Source: Candidatus Olsenella pullicola (lineage in GTDB: Bacteria; Actinomycetota; Coriobacteriia; Coriobacteriales; Atopobiaceae). From it: a stretch of DNA of 45,576 nucleotides. The number at the start of each line of letters is the position of its first letter. Positions within the stretch are counted from its first letter, which is position 1. The position numbers and the translations under genes were made by a program. The stretch covers positions 1 to 45,576 of the forward strand of contig DXAB01000059.1 of NCBI GenBank assembly GCA_019117265.1, in the 5' to 3' direction. The notes beneath the pieces were generated by a model. That model searched no databases and was not told the DNA's origin. It saw only the letters and a program-made list of their open reading frames with translations. This document shows positions 30,681 through 39,638 of the stretch, piece by piece.

Positions 30681-33011
30681 ATGGCAAGGGGCAGGGGCAC
30701 CGAGCTCGCGAGCGCCTACGTCACGCTCGTCCCGTCGCTCGACGGGGCCCAGAAGGCCATCGAGGCCGACCTCGCGAAGGTGGACGTCACCGGCGCGGGC
30801 AAGAAGATGGGCACCAAGCTCGGCGAGTCCATCGGCGACAAGGCGGGCAAGGACGCGTCCGGGGGCATCGAGAGGGGCGTCGAGAAGGCGGACGTCAAGT
30901 CACGAGGCGGCAAGCTGGGCTCCGCGCTAGGCAGCGCGCTAACGGACGCCCTCTCCGGCTCCTTTGACACGTCGTCCGTCACGGACGCGCTGGGCGACGT
31001 CGTGTCCGACGCCTCCGGCTCGGGCGGCGCCCTCAGCGCGCTCGGCGAGACCGGCGCGGGGGCGCTCGGCGCCATCGCAAAGGCCGCTCCCATCGCGGGC
31101 GCCGCGGTCGCCGCAATCGGTGGCGTGGCCATAGACGCGGCCGCGGACTTCGAGGTCGCCGAGGCACGCATCACCGCCGCCGTGGGCGGCGTGGGCGAGG
31201 AGGCCGAGGCCCTCACGGAGGCGGGGCGCACCCTCTACAGGGACGGGTGGGGCGAGTCCATGACCGACCTCTCGGACGCCCTCATAACGGCCCGGGAGAT
31301 TCTGGGCGACATCTCCGAGGAGGACATGTCGGCCGCCGTGGAGGGCGCGCTCGCGCTCGAGCAGACATACGGCAGCGACCTCTCGGAGACCCTGCGCGGC
31401 GCGCGGGTGCTCATGGAGCGGTTCGGGCTGTCGGCCGAGGAGTCCATGGACCTCATGGTCGCGGGCACGCAGCGCGGCCTGGACTACACCGACGAGCTCG
31501 GCGACAACCTCTCCGAGTACGCGGGCCGCTGGGCAGACGCCGGCATCGAGGCGTCCGAGTACTTCTCGCTGCTCGAGGCTGGCGTCGACAACGGCGCGTA
31601 CAGCCTCGACAAGGCGGGGGACTTCCTCAACGAGTTCCTGACCAGCCTCACGGACGGCCGCATGGAGGAGGCCATCGGGAGCTTCTCCGAGGGCACGCAG
31701 GACACCTTCGAGGCCTTCAAGTCCGGGGGCGCGGACGCGCGCGACGTGCTGGACGCTGTCGTGGGCGAGCTCGCCGAGATGCCGAGCGGCTACGAGAAGG
31801 CCCAGATAGCGTCCGGGCTGTGGTCGTCTCTGGGCGAGGACAACGCCATGTCCATGATCGAGAGCTTCGCGGGCGTCGAGGACACCTTCGACGACGTCGC
31901 GGGCGCGTCCAAGGACATGACCGACCAGGTGAGCAACGACCTCGGCAGCAGGTGGGAGACCGCCATGCGCAAGTGGCAGGCGCTCCTCGAGCCCGCCGGG
32001 GAGGCCGTGACCGGCTTCTTCGGCGGCGTCGCGGACGCGGTCGGCGGCGCCGCGGACGCCCTGGACGGCTTCATAAACCAGCAGTCCGCCTACGGCGAGC
32101 TCGACTCGTGGTTCGGGCTGGAGAGCAGCCTCTCCGGCGCGCTCGACGACATGGGCGTGAACGTGGACTACCTCAAGCTCAAGCTCTCAGAGGTGGGCGT
32201 GGGCATGGAGGAGATGGACGCCATCGGCTCGGGCCGCATCCGGGCGCTCGCGACCACCTTCAACGGCAGCGTCCAGACGATGGTCTGGGCCATCGAGAAC
32301 TACAACGAGGTGCCGCTAATCGACAAGGACGGCACCGTCGACGTCAACGACGCCGAGCTCGTGGACGCCCAGGGCAACGTCTACACGTGGAACGGCTCCG
32401 AGCTGGTCGACCAGAACGGAAACGCGGCGGTCAACGACCAGCAGCTCATCGACGCGCAGGGCCGCATCTACGTGTGGAACGGCTCGTCGCTCAAGTGGCA
32501 GCAGACCGGCATCACCGTGGACACCTCGTCCATCGACTCGGCAGTGGGCAAGTGGGCGCGAACGAACTTCCCGGCGAAGGTGACGCGAGTGGCTGTGCAA
32601 GGCGCGACCGTGGGCCAGCTCACGCAGGCCGAGGGTGGCATCATCCCGGGCGCGAGCACCAAGGGCTTCATTGCCACAGGCCCGACGCTCCTTGACGGAG
32701 GAACGCGCCTCGTGGGCGAGGCCGGGGCAGAGGCCGTCTTCGACTACGGCGGCTCAAACTACGTCGTCCCCCTCACCAACCGCAAGTACAGCGCGCCCTT
32801 CGCCGACGTCGTGGCGCAGCAGGTCGCGGGCTACCTCGCCGGCGGAGCCGGGCGCGCGGACCAGTCGGCCGTGGTCGCGGCCATCGCGGCCCTTCGCGCG
32901 GACATCGCGCAGATGGGCGTCTACCTCGACACGGGCAAGCTCGTGGGCGGCATATCTCCGCAGGTCAACCGCACGCTCGGCAGGATGCAGAGGAGGGGGT
33001 CGCTGGCATGA
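30681..33011 (+). CDS. Tape measure protein
   Basis: 776 residues. N-terminal MARGRGTELASAYVTLVPSLDGAQKAIEAD, then long Ala/Gly-rich helices, a hydrophobic segment (about 120-155: GALGAIAKAAPIAGAAVAAIGGVAIDAAAD) and the conserved phage TMP core. Near residues 546-610 a tandem repeat of about 30 residues reads DGTVDVNDAELVDAQGNVYTW and DQNGNAAVNDQQLIDAQGRIY. At about 1.5 angstrom per residue the tail would be about 115 nm. Preceded by AGGAGG. Confidence 0.93.
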   Translation: MARGRGTELASAYVTLVPSLDGAQKAIEADLAKVDVTGAGKKMGTKLGESIGDKAGKDASGGIERGVEKADVKSRGGKLGSALGSALTDALSGSFDTSSVTDALGDVVSDASGSGGALSALGETGAGALGAIAKAAPIAGAAVAAIGGVAIDAAADFEVAEARITAAVGGVGEEAEALTEAGRTLYRDGWGESMTDLSDALITAREILGDISEEDMSAAVEGALALEQTYGSDLSETLRGARVLMERFGLSAEESMDLMVAGTQRGLDYTDELGDNLSEYAGRWADAGIEASEYFSLLEAGVDNGAYSLDKAGDFLNEFLTSLTDGRMEEAIGSFSEGTQDTFEAFKSGGADARDVLDAVVGELAEMPSGYEKAQIASGLWSSLGEDNAMSMIESFAGVEDTFDDVAGASKDMTDQVSNDLGSRWETAMRKWQALLEPAGEAVTGFFGGVADAVGGAADALDGFINQQSAYGELDSWFGLESSLSGALDDMGVNVDYLKLKLSEVGVGMEEMDAIGSGRIRALATTFNGSVQTMVWAIENYNEVPLIDKDGTVDVNDAELVDAQGNVYTWNGSELVDQNGNAAVNDQQLIDAQGRIYVWNGSSLKWQQTGITVDTSSIDSAVGKWARTNFPAKVTRVAVQGATVGQLTQAEGGIIPGASTKGFIATGPTLLDGGTRLVGEAGAEAVFDYGGSNYVVPLTNRKYSAPFADVVAQQVAGYLAGGAGRADQSAVVAAIAALRADIAQMGVYLDTGKLVGGISPQVNRTLGRMQRRGSLA

Positions 33012-33784
33012 CCCACGACGTCACGTGGGGCGACACGCCCCTGTGCGGGGAGTATGGCCTCTTCGTCGAGTACGGCAGCATCAGCTGCCCGCCGCCCTCG
33101 CCGAAGCTCTCCATCGTGAGCATCCCGGGAGGCGTGGACCTCGACCTCACGGACGCGCTCACGGGCCACGCGGCCTACGAGCTGCGCACGGTGTCCTTCG
33201 CGCTGCGCTACGACGGGCGCGGGGGGCGGACGTGGCAGGAGGTGGCCAACGACGTCACCAACCTGCTCCACGGGGCAGAGTCCGACTTCGAGCTGTCGTG
33301 GGACCCCGGCTTCACCTACCACGGCAGGGCGAGCGTGACGGGCGTGACCTACATCGCCCCCAGGTCCTGCCGCATATCCGTCGAGATCACCGCCGAGCCC
33401 TGGAAGCTCAGGGAGCTCCACACCGAGACCCTGAGCGCCGCGGGCGGCGTCACGGTCGAGTGCCAGTCCGGCCGCCGCCCCGTCCACCCCCTCATCAGCT
33501 GCACGTGGCCGGTGACGGTGGGCTGGCAGGGGGCCGAGTACGTGGTGCCCGCGGGCCAGACCTACCGGCTCGCCGACGTCACCTTCCGCCAGGGCGCGAA
33601 CCGGCTCTGGCTCTGCACCTACCGATGGAGGACGGCCACGTGGGCCGACGTCGCGTCGGTCACGTGGGACGACCTCGCGGGCATCGAGTGGGCCAAGGTC
33701 GTCGTGGGCGACGACCCGGACCCCTCCGAGGGCGCCCCGGGCAACGTCTCCGTGACCCTCCAGTGGGAGGAAAGCTACCTGTAG
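33008..33784 (+). CDS. Distal tail protein (Dit)
   Basis: 258 residues, start overlapping the tape-measure stop. N-terminal belt domain (TPLCGEYGLFVEYGSISCPPPSPK, DLDLTDALTGHAAYELRTVSFALRYDG) of the SPP1 gp19.1/TP901-1 Dit family. Near the C-terminus a triplet repeats as TWADVASV, TWDDLAGI and EWAKVVV. It forms the hub that attaches tail tip and fibres. Confidence 0.85.
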   Translation: MTHDVTWGDTPLCGEYGLFVEYGSISCPPPSPKLSIVSIPGGVDLDLTDALTGHAAYELRTVSFALRYDGRGGRTWQEVANDVTNLLHGAESDFELSWDPGFTYHGRASVTGVTYIAPRSCRISVEITAEPWKLRELHTETLSAAGGVTVECQSGRRPVHPLISCTWPVTVGWQGAEYVVPAGQTYRLADVTFRQGANRLWLCTYRWRTATWADVASVTWDDLAGIEWAKVVVGDDPDPSEGAPGNVSVTLQWEESYL

Positions 33785-33804
33785 ACAAGTGAGGGGGTGC
33801 GGGA

Positions 33805-36800
33805 TTGTACCGCGTCTACCTGGGCGGCGCGCTGGCCTTCGACGCGCTCGAGGACGACAGCGTCGTCGTCTCCGCGTCCATATCGCAGGCCATCAACGCC
33901 GCCGCGTACCTCGACATGGAGCTCTCGCCGGCGGCGAGGCCCGAGGCGGGGCAGTCCGCCGAGGTCCTCTGGGACGGCGCGCGGCTCTTCCACGGCCGCG
34001 TGACCGAGGTGGAGCAGCGCGCCGACGGCACGTGGGCGGCGAGCGCCGTCTCCGACCTCGACAGGCTCAACGACGTGCTCGTGCCGCCGCACTCCACGGA
34101 CGGCGGGACGGGCTCCGAGTGCCCGGGGACGCTCTCGGGCTACGTGCGGTGGCTCGCGGAGACCTTCAACGCCCGGCAGGGCGGGGGCTTCCGCGTCGAC
34201 GTCGGCACCAACCAGGCGGACCTGCTGCGCGAGGGCGCGCTCTCGCTCGAGGACGACTCGTGGCCCACCGTGGCCGCGGCCCTCGAGGACCACGTCCTCG
34301 CCCTCGGCGGGTACGTGGACTGGGAGCCGCACGCGACCTCGGGCACGCTCTCGGTGTGGTCGGACCTGCACGAGGCGTCCGCGCAGCTCGTCGACCTCGG
34401 GGCGAACGTCACGGACATCAGCGTCACGCGCAGCGTCGAGGGCCGCGCCACGGCCATCGTGCCCCACTCCGGGAGCGGCGAGGGCGAGGTGACGCTCGCG
34501 GGGCTCACGGCCGCCGAGCGCCAGCTCGTGTCCAACGCGGGGATGTCTCTCACGGCGGGCGGCGACGGCATCATGGACCCGGCCTCCGTCTCCGAGTGGG
34601 GCTACCGCGAGGAGCGCGTGGAGATGGGGGGCGTGTCGTCGCGCGCCGACCTCGTGCGGGCCGCGATAGCGCGCCTGCGCACCATGGCCGGTCCGCAGGT
34701 GACGGTCGAGTGCCGCGCCGTGGACATGGCGCTCTACCGCGAGGACATGGCCCACCTGCGCGTGGGGCAGGCCGTCCGCGTGAGGGCCGAGCCGCTGGGC
34801 GTGGACGAGTACCTGGCGGTGCAGGAGATGTCGCTCGACCTCATGGACCCCGCGCAGACCACCTACGTCCTCGGCGTCACCTACGACACCCTCACCGGGC
34901 GCCAGAGCGCCTTCCTGCGCGGCCTCAACGGCTCCATCAACCACGCCCTCGACGTGGTGACGGGCGTGGAGGACACCATAGACCGCGTCGTCAACGACGC
35001 GGACACCGACTACTACCTCAGCGACTCCCCGGACGAGCCGGTGGGCGGCGAGTGGGGCTCGGCCAACGTCGTGCCGATAGACAACAAGTACCTCTTCAGC
35101 CGCCCCCACAACACGCTCGTGGACGGCTCCGAGGTCATCGGCGAGCCGACGCTTCTCACGCCGTCGGTCCAGCGCTCCCTCAAGCTCCACCGCGACGTGG
35201 GCGACGAGCCCGTGTGGGTGGCCTTCGTGGCCGCGAACTCGGACGTCGCGGACGACGAGGCGCAGGGCATGTGCCGAATCACCGGGCAGATGGGCGGCTG
35301 GGACGCGAGCGAGCAGGGCGCCGTGACGGTCGCCTTCGGCTTCCAGGACAGCGCCTACGCCTCGGGCGAGGGATCGGCGGGCGTGGGCGTGGTCACGGAG
35401 AGGAGCGCCGACATCGACACCTCGAAGGTGTCGATACAGGCGTACGAGTCCCAGGGCCGCATCGGCGTCTACGTGATGCTCACCGGCAAGGTGACGGTCT
35501 CGCTCTACGCGGAGGGCGACGGCTTCTCCACGCCCTTCGTGGAGCAGTCCACGCAGCCCTCCGGCACCAAGGTGTTCGACCTCGCGGACGTCCAGACCAC
35601 CTACGAGAGCGCGATACTGCAGGCCGACAACGCCATCCGCGCCTACGTCGCGGCGACCTACGCCACGCAGGGCGCGCTCGGCGAGGTCCAGTCAACCTTC
35701 GACATCCGCGCCAACCAGATACAGGCGCAGGTCGAGGAGAAGATGGACACGTCGGTCGCCGAGACCAGGTTCACCGAGAAGTCCACCTTCAACCAGTTCA
35801 GCGACTCCATCTCCGCCGAGGTCGAGCAGGTGCGCGAGACGGCCGACGCCGCCTCCACCAAGGCCGCGCAGCTCGAGGTGTCGCTCGACGGTATCACCGC
35901 GACGGTCTCAGAGACGGTGTCCGAGGCCCTGGGTGACGTCAGTGTCGGGGCGCGCAACCTCCTGCGCAACAGCAGGACGCTCGTCTGGGAGGGCTACGAG
36001 GTGGCCGACCCGCAGGTCGTCGAGTACGCCGTCGCGGCCATGGCTGTCGACCACCAGGGCCAGCCCACCGACCTCGGCTCCGTCGACGTGGGCGACGGCC
36101 TCTACGAGGAGGGGGAGACCGTGACGCCGGTCATCGAGGCGTCCGACGGAGCCGTCGAGGTCGCGCGCTTCGTCTATGACGCGTCCACGATGGGGGAGGA
36201 CGCGGGGCTCACGGCACAGCTGTCCTCCACGGGGTCCTTCGCCATGCCCGCCCGCGATCTCGTCGTCGTGGGGGCCTTCGCCGCCCTGCGCCTCGTGACC
36301 GTCGTCAGGTCGGGCGAGGGAGACGTCGACGTGGAGACATGGGCGACCGTCGGGACCGATATGGTGGTCACGGTCACGCCGGGCGAGGGATGGGAGGTCA
36401 GCCACGTCTGGGTCGAGGGTGACGAGACCGGGGAGGTCTACGATGTGTCCACCTCCGGCGGGTCCGGCGCGGCTCTCTCGTACACCTTCGTCATGCCCGA
36501 CGAGAACGTCACCGTCGACGTGAGGCTCGAGGAGGCTGAGGCGGCCGAGGAGCACCCCATCTCGTACACCCACACGGGGTACGGCAAGGTCTCAGGCCCC
36601 GACGCGGCCGCCGCGGGCTCCACCGTGGAGTGCGTCGCGGAGCCGAACATGCTCCAGTACGCGTCGTCGATATCCGTCAAGGGCGACTCGACCGGCTCGG
36701 TCGTCTACTCGGACTCAAGCCCCGGCTCCGGGGACGTCGCGTTTTCGTTCGAGATGCCGGACGAGGCCGTCACCGTGTCGGTCGCGTTCAAGGTCAGCTT

Positions 36801-36807
36801 CGGGTGA
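33805..36807 (+). CDS. Tail-associated tip/fibre protein with C-terminal Ig-like repeats
   Basis: 1000 residues from TTG 33805, supported by GAGGGGGTG. Residues 1-400 are a gp44/Tal-type hub (MYRVYLGGALAFDALEDDSVV, VRVRAEPLGVDEYLAVQEMSLDLM). A jelly-roll-like middle (430-600) and a coiled coil (610-700, QTTYESAILQADNAIRAY...VEEKMDTSVAETRF) follow. At about 715 comes GARNLLRNSRTLVWEGYE, a start of a carbohydrate-binding-like module. Then three repeats end in FAMPARDLVVVGAFA, FVMPDENVTVDVRLEE and FEMPDEAVTVSVAFK, a beta-repeat (InlB-B/Flg_new-like) motif. It probably contacts the host surface. The next gene looks like its original C-terminus. Confidence 0.82.
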   Translation: MYRVYLGGALAFDALEDDSVVVSASISQAINAAAYLDMELSPAARPEAGQSAEVLWDGARLFHGRVTEVEQRADGTWAASAVSDLDRLNDVLVPPHSTDGGTGSECPGTLSGYVRWLAETFNARQGGGFRVDVGTNQADLLREGALSLEDDSWPTVAAALEDHVLALGGYVDWEPHATSGTLSVWSDLHEASAQLVDLGANVTDISVTRSVEGRATAIVPHSGSGEGEVTLAGLTAAERQLVSNAGMSLTAGGDGIMDPASVSEWGYREERVEMGGVSSRADLVRAAIARLRTMAGPQVTVECRAVDMALYREDMAHLRVGQAVRVRAEPLGVDEYLAVQEMSLDLMDPAQTTYVLGVTYDTLTGRQSAFLRGLNGSINHALDVVTGVEDTIDRVVNDADTDYYLSDSPDEPVGGEWGSANVVPIDNKYLFSRPHNTLVDGSEVIGEPTLLTPSVQRSLKLHRDVGDEPVWVAFVAANSDVADDEAQGMCRITGQMGGWDASEQGAVTVAFGFQDSAYASGEGSAGVGVVTERSADIDTSKVSIQAYESQGRIGVYVMLTGKVTVSLYAEGDGFSTPFVEQSTQPSGTKVFDLADVQTTYESAILQADNAIRAYVAATYATQGALGEVQSTFDIRANQIQAQVEEKMDTSVAETRFTEKSTFNQFSDSISAEVEQVRETADAASTKAAQLEVSLDGITATVSETVSEALGDVSVGARNLLRNSRTLVWEGYEVADPQVVEYAVAAMAVDHQGQPTDLGSVDVGDGLYEEGETVTPVIEASDGAVEVARFVYDASTMGEDAGLTAQLSSTGSFAMPARDLVVVGAFAALRLVTVVRSGEGDVDVETWATVGTDMVVTVTPGEGWEVSHVWVEGDETGEVYDVSTSGGSGAALSYTFVMPDENVTVDVRLEEAEAAEEHPISYTHTGYGKVSGPDAAAAGSTVECVAEPNMLQYASSISVKGDSTGSVVYSDSSPGSGDVAFSFEMPDEAVTVSVAFKVSFG

Positions 36808-36820
36808 TGGGGGTGGTCGC

Positions 36821-37873
36821 ATGAGCACGCTTTCGGCCGCGCGCGTGGCATCGCCGACGGGCGAAGAGGACGACTGCTGCGAGGTGGTCGCGACGTCGGC
36901 GGGCGCGACGCTGACCCTCTCCGGCGCCACCGCCGCGCTCGGCCGCCACACGTTCGGCTGCTGGGCGAGGTCGGAGGGCCCCGGGTCCCTGTCGGTCGCC
37001 GGAGGGGAGGGGGAGCCTACCTCGTCGTCGTGGGCGCGCGTCGAGCGCACCTTCGACGCCGAGGGCCCGGACCTCGTCATCGCCTTCGGCGAGCCGGGCA
37101 CCTACCACCTCTACGAGTCCAAGCTCGAGGCCGGCGACTTCGCCACGGGGTGGACGCCGGCGCCGGAGGACGTTGAGGACGAGGTGGCGGGTGCGTCAGC
37201 CAGCCTATCGGTGGCCATCGACGGGATATCCGGACGCGTCTCCAGCGCCGAGGGCAACATCTCCGTGCTGGAGCAGACGGCGGAGGGGCTTGAGGTGACG
37301 CTGGGGACGGTCGGGTCGAAGGCAGACTCCGCCGCGGCGAAGGCCGACTCCGCCGCGACGAGCGCGAGCAACGCCGCCAAGACCGCCACCAACTACCTGT
37401 CATTCAGCAGCTCCGGCCTCTGCGTCGGCAACTATACCGGAACTCTGCAAGGAAACGTTTTGCTCAACTCTTCCGGCATGCAGGTGAGAAACGGCTCGAC
37501 GATCTACGCGACCTACGGGGCGAGCACGGTCGAGCTGGGAAGGAACAGCACGAGCTCGACGGTCAAGTTCTGCGCGGGCTCGGCGTCCGTCTCCGCGGCC
37601 ACGAACACGGCCACGTTCAATTCCTCGAAGAGGCTTATCGTTGGCGGCTCTCAGGGGACGGACGTCGGCCTGGGAACGTCGAAGACCGACATCTACGGCA
37701 ACATCGTCAGGGCCTACTGCGGCGGGGCCTTCCGCCAGCTCAAACCCGTCTATCGACTCTACAACCCGTACGATAAGTGCTATCTCGAGACGGCTGACTC
37801 CAGTGAGGCGAGCAGTCTGGTGTCTCAGGGCTGGCAGCAGCACAGCTCGAACGTCTTCTACGCCTTCAAGTGA
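36821..37873 (+). CDS. Tail fibre protein with DUF5648-like C-terminal domain
   Basis: 350 residues, ATG 13 bases after the previous stop. N-terminal 110 residues form a beta domain (CCEVVATSAGATLTLSGATAALGRH, PGTYHLYESKLEAGDFATGWTPAPEDV) that reads like the end of a carbohydrate-binding module. Then a heptad linker (VEDEVAGASASLSVAIDGI..EQTAEGLEVTLG) and a repetitive beta-helix-like region. The last 43 residues (KPVYRLYNPYDKCYLETADSSEASSLVSQGWQ) match the repeat of the endolysin (EVYRLYNPYDGGHNW), a DUF5648-like unit. It is likely a receptor-binding subunit. Confidence 0.75.
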   Translation: MSTLSAARVASPTGEEDDCCEVVATSAGATLTLSGATAALGRHTFGCWARSEGPGSLSVAGGEGEPTSSSWARVERTFDAEGPDLVIAFGEPGTYHLYESKLEAGDFATGWTPAPEDVEDEVAGASASLSVAIDGISGRVSSAEGNISVLEQTAEGLEVTLGTVGSKADSAAAKADSAATSASNAAKTATNYLSFSSSGLCVGNYTGTLQGNVLLNSSGMQVRNGSTIYATYGASTVELGRNSTSSTVKFCAGSASVSAATNTATFNSSKRLIVGGSQGTDVGLGTSKTDIYGNIVRAYCGGAFRQLKPVYRLYNPYDKCYLETADSSEASSLVSQGWQQHSSNVFYAFK

Positions 37874-37885
37874 TTGGAGAGGGAC

Positions 37886-38509
37886 ATGTTCTACGGAATC
37901 CTCATCGGCGACAACGTCGTGGCGCTCACGGACATGGCGCACGGCCGCCCCATCGTGGAGACGGCGGCGCCCTACGTCCGGGAGGGCTACCGAATAAGGG
38001 AGCGCTGGCAGGACGACGGCGCGACCATCACGCACTGCTACGACGTGGTGCCCACCGAGGGCACGGCGGAGGAGGCGGCGCTGGCGCTCTCGCGGCTCCA
38101 GTTCCAGAGCCTGCCCGACGAGGCGGCCTACGAGCTGCGAGCGCTCGCCGACGAGTACGTGGACGGCATGACCTGCTACGGCGAGGGCAACAAGGAGGGC
38201 ATGCCCGTAACGCGCTGCCGCTACGTCGGCAGGCTCTTCCGCTTCATCGGCGCCGGCGTCCAGGTCATGCAGCCCGGGTGGAACCCCGTGGACGCGCCGT
38301 CGCTCTGGGCCGAGATACTGCCAGGCCAGGACGGCGCGGTCGGCCCGTGGGAGCCGCCGGGCTCAACCAACGGCTACAAGACGGGCGACCGGGTGACGCA
38401 CCACGACCACCTGTGGGAGTCGCTGGTCGACGACAACGTGGACGAGCCCGGGACCGACAACGGCTTCCGCTGGAAGGACCTCGGCCCCGTGGAAGGCGGT
38501 GAGGAGTAG
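37886..38509 (+). CDS. Tail fibre protein with CBM5/12-like chitin-binding module
   Basis: 207 residues from ATG 37886 after GGAGAGGGAC. The C-terminal about 45 residues (GPWEPPGSTNGYKTGDRVTHHDHLWESLVDDNVDEPGTDNGFRWKDL) match the chitinase-type carbohydrate-binding V/XII pattern W...Y..GD.V.....W.S..D.N..EPG....W. The N-terminal part is typical of small phage fibre proteins. It likely binds cell-wall sugars. Confidence 0.75.
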   Translation: MFYGILIGDNVVALTDMAHGRPIVETAAPYVREGYRIRERWQDDGATITHCYDVVPTEGTAEEAALALSRLQFQSLPDEAAYELRALADEYVDGMTCYGEGNKEGMPVTRCRYVGRLFRFIGAGVQVMQPGWNPVDAPSLWAEILPGQDGAVGPWEPPGSTNGYKTGDRVTHHDHLWESLVDDNVDEPGTDNGFRWKDLGPVEGGEE

Positions 38510-38949
38510 TGGCGACCACGAACCTCGGCCTCGAGACCATCCAGCCGAGCGAGAACGTCTCCCCGGACAAGATCAACTCCAACATGGAGCGGCTGGACAG
38601 GCTCGGCGTCGACTACGTCACGCAGTCCGGCGCGACCGGGACCTGGCTGTGGAGGCGCTGGAAGAGCAGCCGCTTCGAGTGCTGGGCCACCGCGATGCGC
38701 CAGTCGCTCGCGCCCACGCTCGAGGGCTACAGCGAGCAGGGCTACGCGCAGGTCACCGAGACCTACCCCGTGACGTTCACGACGCCGCCGCTCCTGTTCG
38801 CCTCCGCCCGCGCCGACGGCAACCCCAAGGCGCACGTCGCCTACGTAGAGCACGCCAAGGACCAGGCGCAGGTCTACGTGGGCGGCCTCGACTGGGGCAA
38901 GCCCGGCGTGGACGTCGAGGTCAACCTCTACGCGATGGGGACGGTGTGA
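38509..38949 (+). CDS. Putative tail-tip/receptor-binding head domain protein
   Basis: 146 residues, GTG overlapping the previous TAG by one base. DYVTQSGATGTWLWRRWKSSRFECW resembles the start of trimeric fibre head domains, followed by beta strands (YPVTFTTPPLLFASARADGN). Rigid assignment is not possible, but the place between fibre and lysis genes fits. Confidence 0.7.
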   Translation: MATTNLGLETIQPSENVSPDKINSNMERLDRLGVDYVTQSGATGTWLWRRWKSSRFECWATAMRQSLAPTLEGYSEQGYAQVTETYPVTFTTPPLLFASARADGNPKAHVAYVEHAKDQAQVYVGGLDWGKPGVDVEVNLYAMGTV

Positions 38950-38950
38950 C

Positions 38951-39391
38951 GTGGAGCCGACGGGGGACCTCTGGGCTGGGGTCGGGGCCGGCATCGCCAA
39001 CTCGCCCGGGTGGATGGTGGTGGGGGCGCTGCTCGTGGTCAGCGTCGCCTACATCGTGGCGAGGTACATCGTGCCGAGCCACGAGCGCGTCCGCATGAGG
39101 CGCATCGAGATAGAGCAGAGGCAGGCCGAGACGGACGCCGAGCGCGTGCGCGCCAACGCGATGCTCGCCGAGCAGCAGCGCCAGACCAACGTGCTCATAG
39201 ACGGCATGAGGCAGAGCCTCGAAGCCTCGACCGCCCACACCGACGTGCTCGTCGCCGAGCTGCGCGGGAGCCGCGACCGCAGCCACGCGATGGGGGAGCG
39301 CGTCGAGCGCATAGACATGACGACGAGCCACACCGACACGCTCGTCGAGGACATCCACCGCCTCATCATCGGCGGGGAAGGGACGGACTGA
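38951..39391 (+). CDS. Membrane-anchored coiled-coil protein beside the holin
   Basis: 146 residues from GTG 38951. One transmembrane segment (about 21-42, WMVVGALLVVSVAYIVARYIV) and a long cytoplasmic or extracytoplasmic coiled coil (RMRRIEIEQRQAETDAERVRAN...). It sits at the start of the lysis cassette, so it may assist or regulate the holin. Spanin function is unlikely in a Gram-positive host. Inference only. Confidence 0.65.
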   Translation: MEPTGDLWAGVGAGIANSPGWMVVGALLVVSVAYIVARYIVPSHERVRMRRIEIEQRQAETDAERVRANAMLAEQQRQTNVLIDGMRQSLEASTAHTDVLVAELRGSRDRSHAMGERVERIDMTTSHTDTLVEDIHRLIIGGEGTD

Positions 39392-39392
39392 C

Positions 39393-39638
39393 ATGCTTGA
39401 CGATTTCCTGACATCCGAGAGGACCGAGATGCGCCTCGCGCGCTCGGTCGTCCAGGGGCTGCTCTCGGTCGCCATCGTGGCGGTGCCGCTCGCGATGGGG
39501 GGCGTCGTGGAGGACCCCACCACCGCGTCGCTCGCGACCGCCGCCATCATGTGCGTGCTCTCGCCGCTCATGGCGATGATGCGCACGGGCGACCCCGAGG
39601 ACGGCACCGTCGACGCGACGGGCGGTGACGCCGAGTGA
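39393..39638 (+). CDS. Holin
   Basis: 81 residues with two hydrophobic segments (about 17-40 GLLSVAIVAVPLAMGGVV and 46-66 SLATAAIMCVLSPLMAM) and charged ends, ATG one base after the previous stop. It is followed with overlap by the endolysin gene. This is the classic class II holin layout. Confidence 0.75.
   Translation: MLDDFLTSERTEMRLARSVVQGLLSVAIVAVPLAMGGVVEDPTTASLATAAIMCVLSPLMAMMRTGDPEDGTVDATGGDAE

Noticed and set aside
32300-32520. Tandem repeat in the tape-measure gene as a DNA-level repeat or CRISPR-like array
   Set aside because: The period is in codon phase and conserved in protein (LVDAQGNVYTW / LIDAQGRIYVW); it is a protein repeat. No CRISPR array is seen anywhere in the window.
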